From assembly GCA_964591275.1 (NCBI GenBank), contig CAZQAE010000056.1:1-34194 (forward strand): 34,194 bases of DNA, written 5' to 3'. The stretch is from G963674685 sp964591275 (lineage in GTDB: Bacteria; Lernaellota; Lernaellaia; JACKCT01). Position numbers and translations under genes: made by a program. Below, piece after piece: positions 24,370-32,928 of the stretch. Numbering within the stretch: position 1 is the stretch's first letter; each line of letters starts with the position of its first letter. Below the pieces are notes generated by a model, which was not told the DNA's origin, did not search any database, and saw only the letters and a program-made list of their open reading frames with translations.

Positions 24370-26565
24370 TTACTTCAGCTTGAATTCGATATCATCCGGT
24401 CCATTGATTTTCTTCTTTTTCACCAAAACAACTTCCGCGCCGATACTAGGCGTTTGACTCTTTTCCAGAATCAGATATCCGAATATCGAACCGGTCACGT
24501 CAGGAAAACTGACCTGTACTATGATGGCTGGATTATCGAGCGCTTCACCGCTTCGATCTTCGTAAACCACCGAATAGGACTGGATCATGCCTTCTTTGGC
24601 GTCGATGTTCCTGGCGGCTTTTTTTACATCGTTTGGCTCCATCGATATTTCATCGAAAATCGCCGGCGGCACGATGGTCTCATCCATTGCCTCAATCCAT
24701 GTGCCGGTGATTTTGCCCTTCGCAAGATCCTGATAAAACTCCGTGCCGGCAACACCGGCCGTGTAGCGATACTTCATCGGAATCTTGCCCGGGAAAGAAC
24801 CCGCCTTAAGATTTGTCAATTCACTCGGCTTGATCGGTTTGATTTCAAGACTGATCTTTGCCTTTTTCGGAATCGGCTCGAAATGTTCGATATCCAAAAT
24901 ATCGCCTTGACGCAGTTCAGCCTTTTTCCAGACTGCTCTAACCCTCATGCCGATTTTCACATTTTCCGATTTGACATTGCCGAGGCGATGTACAAGCCCC
25001 ATATTTTCCGAGGCGCCGTCGATGGCGATCACCGCAAAGATATTCTGCGTGCCCTTTGGTAGAAGCGAGGAATCCCACGCAACGTTGGAAATGGTGTAGG
25101 TCATGACTGTGCCGGTGTCGGGCAGATCGAAGTGATCGTTCACGGGCGCCAGATTGCATATCTCACAGAAGGAGCGGACCGGTATCATCATGCGTCCGCA
25201 ACGACTGCAGTAGCTTCCGCGCAGTTTGCCCTTCTTTAAGCCGTCAAGATAAGTGGTTAAAGCAGCGCCATTGTCCCATTCGTAGCGAAGATCCGGCGTT
25301 TCATACACCATGGGAACCTTGCTGTTCTTTTTGAGAGGAGTGCCTGGAAGATCCTTGGCTGTCATGGAATTCCATTGGCTTTGCGTATTAGGCGAACCGC
25401 CTTCGGAACTCATAACAACAACGGTGCCCACTTGCATAAGGTCGCCCCACGCCTGGGCCACGCCACGATGCGCGTTCTTTTTGACCTGACGTTTTCCGGC
25501 CTGCCCGGAAAGCTGGAAGTAAAGCTCCGCAATTTTCATCAAACCGGTTGCGGCGATGGGATTGCCGACGCCCAGCGCGCCTCCCGACGGGCACATGGGA
25601 TGACTGCCGTCGCGCTCGAAAGCGCCCGAGAATAACAGTTCCTTTACAGACCTTCCGGTTTTGTCCAAAAGAAGACCATTCATGTGATGCAATGCCTTAT
25701 AATCAAAAGGATCGTAAGGCTCGAAAATATCGATGTCCCTTAGCGGATTGGTGATGCCGGCCATTTTATACGCATCTTGCGCGGCCATGGCGACGTAGTC
25801 AGGATAAGCCAGATCTCGCGAACACCAATAGGCCGTATCCAGCCGATAACCAACGCCGTCAATGAAAACAGGCGTTTCTTTTCGCACCCTCGCCTCTCGT
25901 TCATTAGACAGGATGATGGCTACTGCAGCATCTGATGTCGGGCTGATATCAAGGCGTTTCACAGGCCAGGAAAGCATTGTCGAATTCATGACGTCATCGA
26001 CGGTGATCTTGCCGGCAATTTGCGCGGCGGGATGATCCATGGCGTTTCGTTTGTGCATCACGGATACTCTAGCGATGTCTTCTTCCGTGTATCCGTAAAC
26101 GTGCATGAAGCGGGCCATCTCCAGGGCGAAGATGTGGATAAGGGTTAGCTCCAGCGGTTGCTCGGTCGTGTGATCGAAGATCGTCAGGAATGCGCCCGCC
26201 GGATGCGGATTGCATGGCGACATCTTTTCTTCCGCGACAACCAGGACGTTTTTAAACTTGCCCGAGGCGACGTGCATCCAGCCGTGGATAGGGCCCATAA
26301 CGCCCGTTCCGCCGCCAACGTAATGGCGCATATAGGGTTTGCCTGAACCGCCGGCTCCGGCGATGAGATGTTCGCCTTTCATGTGAATGCCGTCGAAGGC
26401 GTCGGGTGCCGTTCCCAGGCACACCGCATCGATTTCATCTATGGTCATACCGGCGTCATCCAAAGCCATTTGTACGGCCTGGGCAGTCAACTCACTGGAA
26501 GATTCGTGAGAACGTCGGACAAAGCGCGTCATTCCCGCGCCGATGCATGCAACTTTTCGGTTCAT
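24370..26565 (-). CDS. Thiolase-like protein fused to two DUF35 OB-fold domains
   Basis: 731 residues. Residues 1-390 are an SCP2-type thiolase fold. At the nucleophile site the sequence is YVGGGTG, with Gly85 where Cys is expected, and GNPIAATG has Asn335 in place of the usual His. Residues 425-565 are a DUF35 module: a zinc ribbon with Cys453, Cys456, Cys467 and Cys470, then an OB fold. Residues 595-715 look like a second DUF35 copy (LAKGKITGTW, VPPAI, SIGAEVVL) without the zinc cysteines. In archaea DUF35 bridges acetoacetyl-CoA thiolase and HMG-CoA synthase, and in toluene degraders BbsA (DUF35) pairs with thiolase BbsB. I infer a scaffold or inactive subunit pairing with the adjacent thiolase. 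AAGGAG precedes the ATG. Confidence 0.82.
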   Translation of the reverse strand: MNRKVACIGAGMTRFVRRSHESSSELTAQAVQMALDDAGMTIDEIDAVCLGTAPDAFDGIHMKGEHLIAGAGGSGKPYMRHYVGGGTGVMGPIHGWMHVASGKFKNVLVVAEEKMSPCNPHPAGAFLTIFDHTTEQPLELTLIHIFALEMARFMHVYGYTEEDIARVSVMHKRNAMDHPAAQIAGKITVDDVMNSTMLSWPVKRLDISPTSDAAVAIILSNEREARVRKETPVFIDGVGYRLDTAYWCSRDLAYPDYVAMAAQDAYKMAGITNPLRDIDIFEPYDPFDYKALHHMNGLLLDKTGRSVKELLFSGAFERDGSHPMCPSGGALGVGNPIAATGLMKIAELYFQLSGQAGKRQVKKNAHRGVAQAWGDLMQVGTVVVMSSEGGSPNTQSQWNSMTAKDLPGTPLKKNSKVPMVYETPDLRYEWDNGAALTTYLDGLKKGKLRGSYCSRCGRMMIPVRSFCEICNLAPVNDHFDLPDTGTVMTYTISNVAWDSSLLPKGTQNIFAVIAIDGASENMGLVHRLGNVKSENVKIGMRVRAVWKKAELRQGDILDIEHFEPIPKKAKISLEIKPIKPSELTNLKAGSFPGKIPMKYRYTAGVAGTEFYQDLAKGKITGTWIEAMDETIVPPAIFDEISMEPNDVKKAARNIDAKEGMIQSYSVVYEDRSGEALDNPAIIVQVSFPDVTGSIFGYLILEKSQTPSIGAEVVLVKKKKINGPDDIEFKLK

Positions 26566-26568
26566 GCT

Positions 26569-27669
26569 TTAGCTCCTTTCTTTTTCGAGAATGGTCACAG
26601 CGCACGAATCGGTCGGCAGTCCTCTCCAACCGTGGACCAGTACGCGCTTCGCTTCGACTTGGCAGGCTCCGGCTTCGCCGCGCAACTGAGAAACGGCTTC
26701 AGCAAGTCGGGCGCCGCCCGTGACTTCTATCAGGTCTCCGCCGCCTTGCGCTCCGCCGTTGGGATTAATGATAACGCCTTCGCAATCGTTGACCTGCAGA
26801 GCCTCCATGTGCATCAGTTCCCGATGAGGATAGAGGTCGGAAACAAAAAAGGCGTCAATTTCATTGCCGGGAGAAGTGATTCCAGCTTCATCGTAAGCCA
26901 TATTCGCCGCGACGATGGTCCCTTCGGACAGATGGTGGTCACGGCGTTCCAACACGGAGTTGCCCGAACCCCAACCCGTACCGGAAATGAAAACCGGCGA
27001 ACGGGAATGTTCTTTGGCGATGTCATCGCGTCCTAAAACAACGACGACCGATCCATCGGCGTGCTTCGGTATCATCTGTTCCGTCACCGGCAGCGCCACT
27101 GGACGCGAATCGAGAATATCGGCGATATCCAACTCAGCGCCGTAGGGTGCGATAGGGTTGAGAATGGCGTTCAATCGATTCTTGACGACGACCTCAGCCA
27201 CATCTTCAGCCGAGTATCCGGACTCAGCGAGAAAGCTTCGCATCTCGATTCCGGCCAAATAGTGCGGTGAAACACCGAAACGGTTGTAGATGGGATCGAA
27301 GGCAAAACGCAAAAGCTCATCTTTGGTCAGCATGTTTGAAGCTTTGCTGTAGGCTTCAACGACGACCACCTGGAATTGGCCGGTGTTGATCTGCATGACC
27401 GCGGAATTGAGGCCGTGAAGAAAATCACCGCAGATTGTGTAGACGGGTTTTTTTACAACACCCAGTTGGTCCGGCACGTATTCGTCGGCAATGGAATAAC
27501 CGGAAACAAAATCCTCTTCTACTGAGACGGCGCCATCGATCATGTCGATGTCGATTCCAGCGTCCAAGTACGCGGCCTTCGCTGCTTTCGCAATCATCTC
27601 GCGATATGAATACCCGGTCGAGGTCGGCGTAAATCCGCAGATCCCGATCCCCATGATGGAAACACCCAT
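26569..27669 (-). CDS. SCP2-type thiolase-like protein
   Basis: 366 residues from the ATG at 27669, which has AAAGGAGGT directly upstream; an upstream ATG at 27690 has none. The fold is thiolase-like: YTICGDFLHG has Cys80 at the position expected for the nucleophile, and LVHGWRG and TDSCAV near the C-terminus give His346 and Cys356. The usual GHP-x-G-x-TG motif is replaced by GGDLIEVTG, with Asp312 at the His position. So this is probably the chemically active partner, but with altered residues. The stop codon is 3 bp before the thiolase-DUF35 fusion gene, which suggests a heteromeric complex. The substrate is not known; the mutase genes upstream point to a branched or rearranged acyl-CoA. 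Confidence 0.8.
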   Translation of the reverse strand: MGVSIMGIGICGFTPTSTGYSYREMIAKAAKAAYLDAGIDIDMIDGAVSVEEDFVSGYSIADEYVPDQLGVVKKPVYTICGDFLHGLNSAVMQINTGQFQVVVVEAYSKASNMLTKDELLRFAFDPIYNRFGVSPHYLAGIEMRSFLAESGYSAEDVAEVVVKNRLNAILNPIAPYGAELDIADILDSRPVALPVTEQMIPKHADGSVVVVLGRDDIAKEHSRSPVFISGTGWGSGNSVLERRDHHLSEGTIVAANMAYDEAGITSPGNEIDAFFVSDLYPHRELMHMEALQVNDCEGVIINPNGGAQGGGDLIEVTGGARLAEAVSQLRGEAGACQVEAKRVLVHGWRGLPTDSCAVTILEKERS

Positions 27670-27693
27670 GAGACCTCCTTTCGCGCTCATATG

Positions 27694-27724
27694 ATAAAAA
27701 GCGCGTCGTTAGAAAACATGTCAA
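27694..27724 (-). promoter_or_regulatory. Possible internal promoter before the thiolase genes
   Basis: On the minus strand, a perfect TTGACA (27724-27719) is followed after 19 bp by TTTTAT (27699-27694). The spacing is long and the -10 matches at four positions, so this is tentative. Confidence 0.3.
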
Positions 27725-27787
27725 TTACCTGACTGTATCGTCGCAAAACTTGAATGTGCCGTTTGTTTTGAATTTGATTGCCGCTCA

Positions 27788-28195
27788 CTAATGCGAAACG
27801 TTTGGTCGAACATCCTTTTCGATGAAATCAACCACCTCAACTATTTTTGTTCCCGGCGTGAAAAGCCGCATAACGCCTGCCTTTAAAAGCGCCGGGATGT
27901 CGTCGTCCGGAATAATGCCTCCGCCGAAAACGGGTACATTCGGCAAACCACCCTCTTTCATCAGCTCAACGATCTGCGGAAAAAGATAATTGTGCGCGCC
28001 GGAAAGAACCGACAGTCCGATGGCGTCAACATCTTCCTGAATGGCGGCATTGACAATCATTTCCGGCGTTTGGTGCAGTCCCGTGTATATGACTTCATAC
28101 CCCGCGTCGCGCAGTGCGCGAGCGATGACTTTTGCCCCACGATCGTGGCCGTCAAGTCCAGGTTTGCCGATGAGGATGCGAAGTTTTCTATCCAT
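27788..28195 (-). CDS. Acyl-CoA mutase small subunit, B12-binding
   Basis: 135 residues, the size of a stand-alone cobalamin-binding subunit (IcmB is about 136). The base-off/His-on motif DGHDRG gives Asp15, His17 and Gly20. The later GLSVLSGAHN and VFGGGIIPDDD are typical of this Rossmann-like domain. It binds adenosylcobalamin and works with the large subunit encoded upstream. The split into separate large and small proteins is as in isobutyryl-CoA and 2-hydroxyisobutyryl-CoA mutases and archaeal-type methylmalonyl-CoA mutases. No MeaB-type G-protein chaperone gene is in the window. Confidence 0.93.
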   Translation of the reverse strand: MDRKLRILIGKPGLDGHDRGAKVIARALRDAGYEVIYTGLHQTPEMIVNAAIQEDVDAIGLSVLSGAHNYLFPQIVELMKEGGLPNVPVFGGGIIPDDDIPALLKAGVMRLFTPGTKIVEVVDFIEKDVRPNVSH

Positions 28196-28316
28196 GTCGT
28201 CGCTCCGAATTTTTGTTGCGATTAAAGCGCCTCTTCATAACTTTTCCCATTAAACTGTAGTTTTCCAAACACACTGATTTCTATCCTTTTGGCGAAGGAT
28301 TTGCAACGTCCAAAAA

Positions 28317-29957
28317 TTACAGATAGCCGGGGTCCGTGTATTCGCCATATATTGCTTTTAAGGCGCCAATGATTTCCCCCACCGTGCAATAGGAACGAAC
28401 GCAATTAAGAATCGCTGGCATGAGGTTGAGATCGGCCTTCGCGTCTTCGATCAGTTTGGCCATGAGTGCATTACAGGCTTTGTCATCCCGCTCGGCCTTG
28501 ACCTTGTTGAGACGCGCAATCTGATGCCTTTCGGATTCATCGGTGATTTTCAACAGAGACATCGTCATTTTGTTATCGCTCTGATATGCGTTGACGCCCA
28601 CGACGATTTTCTCATCTGTCTCTATTTGCTTTTGATAATGATACGCAGCGTTGGAAATCTCCCTTTGCGGGTACCCTCTCTCGATGGCCCTGAGCATCCC
28701 GCCCATGTCATCGATAATTTTGATGTAATCCAGGGCCTGCTTTTCCACTTCATTGGTCAATGCCTCAACGAAATAGCTGCCCGCCAATGGATCAATCGTG
28801 TTGATTACGCCGGATTCCTCGGCAATAATTTGCTGCGTGCGAACGGCGATGGTGGCGGATTCCTCGGTCGGCAGCGCTAGTGTCTCGTCATAGGAATTCG
28901 TATGTAGGCTTTGCGTTCCGCCGATAATGGCCGCCAGACCCTGAACAGTGGTCCTGACAATGTTGTTCAATGGCTGCTGCGCGGTTAATGAGCAACCGGC
29001 GGTTTGCGTGTGAAAACGGAGTTTCCATGAGTTGGGATTCTTCGCGCCAAATCTTTCTTTCATGATTCTGGCCCATATGCGTCTGGCTGCGCGAAATTTT
29101 GCAACCTCCTCAAAGAGGTCGTTATGGCTATTAAAAAAATAGGAAAGACGCGGTGCAAAATCATCAACGTTCAATCCCCTATCGATACCGGATTGCACGT
29201 AAGCGATGCCGTCGGCGATCGTGAAGGCCAGTTCCTGAACTGCCGTGCTGCCAGCTTCGCGAATGTGATAACCCGAAATGGATATGGTGTTCCACTTCGA
29301 GGCGTTTAACGTGCAGTACTCGACGATATCCGTAACAAGCTTCAGCGATGGACCCGGAGGGAAGACCCAGGTTTTTTGCGCGATAAACTCCTTGAGCATA
29401 TCGTTTTGCACCGTGCCGCGCAGTTGGTCCGAAGATACGCCTTGCTTTTCCCCAACAGCGATGTACATCGCCAGCAAAATGGCCGCCGGTGGATTGATGG
29501 TCATGGATGTTGAAATTTTATCCAGGGGGATTTTATCAAATAAACTTTCCATATCCGCAAGCGTATCAATAGCGACGCCGCAACGCCCAACTTCGCCGCG
29601 TGAGCGCGGATCGTCGGAATCAAGGCCGTAAAGGGTGGGGAAATCAAAGGCCACCGAAAGTCCGGTTCCGCCTTGGTCCAGAAGGTAATGAAAGCGTTTA
29701 TTCGTATCCTCGCAGGTGCCAAAACCAGCGAACATGCGCATCGTCCAAACCCGTCCGCGGTACATCGTCGGATGAACTCCGCGCGTATAGGGATACTCGC
29801 CGGGAAATCCCAGCTCTTCATCAGGATTCCAGTTTTCCTGGTCTTCTTGCGAGTACAATGGATCAATGACAAGGTCTGAAACAGTGGAGAATCGTTTGTC
29901 CCTTTTTCCGACTTTCTCGTCAGAATTATTATTCCATTCCGATTTCGACGAACTCAT
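28317..29957 (-). CDS. Acyl-CoA mutase large subunit, isobutyryl-CoA mutase-like
   Basis: 546 residues, TIM-barrel large subunit of the methylmalonyl-CoA mutase superfamily without a B12 domain. The catalytic His231 in SISISGYH is present. At the two substrate-specificity positions it has Phe76 (WTMRMFAGFG) and Gln194 (EFIAQKTW). By ungapped counting these align with Tyr89 and Arg207 of Propionibacterium methylmalonyl-CoA mutase. Phe/Gln is the isobutyryl-CoA mutase pair; Arg207 is needed to hold the carboxylate of methylmalonyl-CoA. The substrate is thus likely isobutyryl/butyryl-CoA or a related branched acyl-CoA. GGGAG precedes the ATG. It is the first gene of a six-gene operon behind a strong promoter. 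Confidence 0.9.
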   Translation of the reverse strand: MSSSKSEWNNNSDEKVGKRDKRFSTVSDLVIDPLYSQEDQENWNPDEELGFPGEYPYTRGVHPTMYRGRVWTMRMFAGFGTCEDTNKRFHYLLDQGGTGLSVAFDFPTLYGLDSDDPRSRGEVGRCGVAIDTLADMESLFDKIPLDKISTSMTINPPAAILLAMYIAVGEKQGVSSDQLRGTVQNDMLKEFIAQKTWVFPPGPSLKLVTDIVEYCTLNASKWNTISISGYHIREAGSTAVQELAFTIADGIAYVQSGIDRGLNVDDFAPRLSYFFNSHNDLFEEVAKFRAARRIWARIMKERFGAKNPNSWKLRFHTQTAGCSLTAQQPLNNIVRTTVQGLAAIIGGTQSLHTNSYDETLALPTEESATIAVRTQQIIAEESGVINTIDPLAGSYFVEALTNEVEKQALDYIKIIDDMGGMLRAIERGYPQREISNAAYHYQKQIETDEKIVVGVNAYQSDNKMTMSLLKITDESERHQIARLNKVKAERDDKACNALMAKLIEDAKADLNLMPAILNCVRSYCTVGEIIGALKAIYGEYTDPGYL

Positions 29958-30109
29958 TTTTTCGCACTCCCGTCAACCCATTGCGAGTCGAATTTTCTAG
30001 TACCTTTTGTGCTTATTAATCCCTTATGAAGGCAATTTTTAGATGCAAAAGCACTTGTCATTTCCTTTGGCAAAAATCCAATCATTTCCCGTCCAAATTA
30101 ATCAGAGAT

Positions 30110-30138
30110 TTAATACACCAAGGGCCATGGAGTGTCAA
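30110..30138 (-). promoter_or_regulatory. Sigma-70-type promoter of the mutase-thiolase operon
   Basis: On the minus strand, TTGACA (30138-30133) and TATTAA (30115-30110) are exactly 17 bp apart. The predicted start near 30103 gives a leader of about 145 bases before the mutase ATG. No cobalamin-riboswitch fold was recognised in that leader. Confidence 0.65.
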
Positions 30139-30192
30139 TTTTGACGCATGACGCCTTTACCTCAACTTATCTTTTGAGTATGGTGCTGAGTT

Positions 30193-31410
30193 ATGAGTTT
30201 TCTTGACGACCAAAAACGCGCCCGTCGCGGCGCAAAAACACTTCTACGATTGATTCTCGAAAAGAACAATTTCGAGAAGAATCTCGACGATTACACCGCC
30301 GCTGATGGGATATTCGACAAAAATTTCCTGCAAAATTTGGATGAGGCTCGTTTGCTCACCGCAAAAATTGATGAGCCGGAATTCGTGTCGAAACTTGAAT
30401 CGCAACCGATCAATTTTAAAGAAGCTTTCATCGAGCATCTCGCGCAGACGCAGCGCTATTCTGTGCTACTGGCCATCCGTGATTCCAGCCAAAACAAAGC
30501 TTTTAAAAAATCCGTGAAGTTGCTCATTCATACCCTGACCACGAAGGGCGTAAAAATAGAAACAAGGGTGCCCAAAACCTGGACGCTTGATGTAAAGAAT
30601 GAAAAGGTCGAACCCATCAACCTGATTTCGCATTATGATCCAAGAGGCGAGCGGATTGTTTGCCTTTCCGAGGGATTTACGGATGGCCTCAAACTTGTGC
30701 AGATCAGTGAAAATGACACCGGCGGCGTCCAAGATTTCAATTATTTAAAGCTTTCCCGCACGAAAGCAAAAACTTATATAAACGATATGGGTTCGGCTAT
30801 CGATCTCATGAACGTCAGTTCCGGAAAAGTCTATTGGTTCATTGAGCGGGCGCTGGAAAGAAATAAATCAAGCGGTCGGAAGGTTCCATCCGGATTCATC
30901 ACAGCTTTATCCAATATCGCAAAACCCATGGACATTCCTTCCCGACACCCGTTTTTCGATGTTGTCCGCCCCGTCGATCTGGAACATCCTGAATCCGGCG
31001 TTGCTCGTTCTGCGGACATTTTCAATCACCCTCTCTCACAATATTGGACCATCGATCCTCCGGCATGGAAGGAATTTCGATACAGGCTGAATCAAATTGC
31101 GCCCTCCGAGCAAAGTCTCACTGATCCATTGGTTCTAAGCAAAATAAACCGCCTTGTGGTTGAATTCATCGCCGAATACTGCACGCCGGCTAATAGAAGC
31201 GCATTAGCGCAGCGACTTTTGGATTTGGCCTGGATTTGCATACTGGATGATGAGCGTGAAACAGCCCTTCTGGCTTACGCAACCTCGCTGGCGGTTGAGG
31301 ACAATGCCACTCCGGTTGAAAGTATCCCATTTTGCAATGCTCTTCTTTCACGCTTTTTTGATTCGGTGAACAAGAATGATCAATCGGCGCCGAAAATCAT
31401 TGTTCCCTAG
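30193..31410 (+). CDS. Uncharacterised protein, divergent to the mutase operon
   Basis: 405 residues, no signal peptide or membrane segment. The N-terminal 110 residues are charged and helical (start MSFLDDQKRARRGAK). The middle part has SHYDPRGERIVCLSEGF and SKVYWFIERALER-like segments, and the C-terminal 100 residues are helical. No family or catalytic motif is recognised. Length and codon pattern fit a real gene. It starts 236 bp from the mutase gene in the opposite direction, so a shared control region is possible. The ribosome-binding site is weak. Confidence 0.7.
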   Translation: MSFLDDQKRARRGAKTLLRLILEKNNFEKNLDDYTAADGIFDKNFLQNLDEARLLTAKIDEPEFVSKLESQPINFKEAFIEHLAQTQRYSVLLAIRDSSQNKAFKKSVKLLIHTLTTKGVKIETRVPKTWTLDVKNEKVEPINLISHYDPRGERIVCLSEGFTDGLKLVQISENDTGGVQDFNYLKLSRTKAKTYINDMGSAIDLMNVSSGKVYWFIERALERNKSSGRKVPSGFITALSNIAKPMDIPSRHPFFDVVRPVDLEHPESGVARSADIFNHPLSQYWTIDPPAWKEFRYRLNQIAPSEQSLTDPLVLSKINRLVVEFIAEYCTPANRSALAQRLLDLAWICILDDERETALLAYATSLAVEDNATPVESIPFCNALLSRFFDSVNKNDQSAPKIIVP

Positions 31411-31514
31411 AACCTGACGGCTACGCACATAATATTCTTTCTCAAACGTGAGGATAGTATCCCCGAAATCACGATTTGCCTTGCAAGGGTTTAGGGCCTG
31501 AGTTTAGAGTCTAT

Positions 31515-31542
31515 CAAATTACGAATGGCAAATTACGAGTGG
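31515..31542 (+). repeat. Short tandem repeat in intergenic spacer
   Basis: Two 14-bp units, CAAATTACGAATGG and CAAATTACGAGTGG, are adjacent. About 15 bp later ATTCCGC is repeated twice (ATTCCGCATTCCGC). They lie between the convergent ends of the 30193 gene and the TolC-like gene. Confidence 0.55.
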
Positions 31543-31590
31543 TAAACTCATTCCGCATTCCGCATTCGAAATGCCAAATTTTCCCTTGCG

Positions 31591-32928
31591 TTACGGAGTC
31601 ATTATATAGTCGTACTCAGCCGTCGCGATCCGCAGATCGGCCAAAGCCGAAACCAGACGAGTTTTAGCCTGTATATAAGTGAATTGCGCGTCCAGGAGAT
31701 CGAGATTTGTCGCCGCCCCCAAAAGCTCACGTTCTTTGACGACTTTCATGTTTTCGTCGGCGAAGGCGAGTTCTGATCGAGCCGCTTTCACTCTTTGTGC
31801 TGAGGATCTTTTATTGAGTTGCGCCGAGTATGCCCTTGTCAAAAAGGCCCTCTGATATTCGTCGCGCGAAACTCGAGCAGCCTGAACCTTTCTGTGAGAA
31901 CTCATGATTCCGAATGCGCCGCCGAGGCTTTGAAAAATCGGCACTTCGAGGCTCAATGTCGCCGTCCAGCTTTCGTCGCCGTCAAGCCCCATTGTATCGT
32001 TGGACTCCCATCCATAATTGAAGACAAAATTCAGCTTCGGCAATACCGAGGAAGCCGAACCCATACGCTCACTTCTCGTCAGCCCGACAACCGCGTCCAT
32101 TTCTTTGACGCCCGGATGTGCACTAAACTCGGAAAAATTTGGAAACTCCGTTAAAATTTTCATTGGTTTTTCAAATCCGGGTTCCGCGTTCAAATCCATC
32201 TGCGGAAATTCCCACTGCCTGTTCAATTCAGTTCCCATAACCATATTCAGATTCAAGCGCGCCAGGCGAAGCGTATTCGAGGTCTCTATCAAATCGCCTT
32301 CAACCTGCGCAACCTGACTTTCCCAACGAAGAATTTCCGCCTTGCTGACCTGCCCAACTTCGAAACGCGCCTGCGTGAGCTTGAGTGTTTCCTGTGCGAG
32401 CGTTAAAGCTTCCTGACTAGTGTTTTCCAGCGCGAAGGATTTCTGAGCTTGGTAATATGCCTGCTTAACCTCATTGACCGTCGTGGCCTCCAGATCCCGT
32501 GAGTGATGACCTTGTCGTCTTTTTTCCATTGTTGCCGCGTGTATATTGGCAATCTCGGCTCCGCCGTTGAAAATGGGCTGCACGACCTGAATGCTGGAAG
32601 AATAGGTATCTTCCCATGCGCTCGGCTCAAGATCCGGAATAAACTTTTTTTGTTCTTCGTAGGCCTTCTCGATTTTATCGTAAGTATCCGGATCGATCCG
32701 TGTCACCGAACTGTTGAAATATACTTTTGGCAGATAAGAACTCACACTTCCCGCCTGTCCCCATTTCGCAGCTGATTCCGAGTATTTCTGGGCATTCATG
32801 GATCGATTATTTTGCAATGACAAAGCCACCGCATCCTCTATGGTGAGAGTCTCAGCTCCTACCCCTTGAACTGCGCCAATGACTAATGAAAAAATTGCGA
32901 AAGCAATCAAATAAGATTTAGCAATCAT
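31591..32928 (-). CDS. TolC family outer-membrane protein
   Basis: 445 residues from the ATG at 32928, with GGAGAGG just upstream; a TTG at 32940 would add four residues. Residues 1-25 are a signal peptide ending in GVGAE. The mature part starts with LTIEDAVALSLQNN, the classical first helix of outer-membrane efflux proteins. Two similar halves follow, each with long coiled-coil helices (QAYYQAQKSFALEN, and again SAQLNKRSSAQRVKAARSE) and the LGAATNLDLLDAQ motif of the second half. It would form the outer-membrane channel of a type I secretion or efflux system. No membrane-fusion or pump gene lies next to it in the window. Confidence 0.88.
   Translation of the reverse strand: MIAKSYLIAFAIFSLVIGAVQGVGAETLTIEDAVALSLQNNRSMNAQKYSESAAKWGQAGSVSSYLPKVYFNSSVTRIDPDTYDKIEKAYEEQKKFIPDLEPSAWEDTYSSSIQVVQPIFNGGAEIANIHAATMEKRRQGHHSRDLEATTVNEVKQAYYQAQKSFALENTSQEALTLAQETLKLTQARFEVGQVSKAEILRWESQVAQVEGDLIETSNTLRLARLNLNMVMGTELNRQWEFPQMDLNAEPGFEKPMKILTEFPNFSEFSAHPGVKEMDAVVGLTRSERMGSASSVLPKLNFVFNYGWESNDTMGLDGDESWTATLSLEVPIFQSLGGAFGIMSSHRKVQAARVSRDEYQRAFLTRAYSAQLNKRSSAQRVKAARSELAFADENMKVVKERELLGAATNLDLLDAQFTYIQAKTRLVSALADLRIATAEYDYIMTP

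Noticed and set aside
27788..29957. Annotation as methylmalonyl-CoA mutase
   Set aside because: The pocket residues are Phe and Gln, not Tyr and Arg; the superfamily call is kept but the specific name is not.
29958..30103. Cobalamin riboswitch in the leader of the mutase operon
   Set aside because: The leader of about 145 bases shows no recognisable B12-box and is short for this class.
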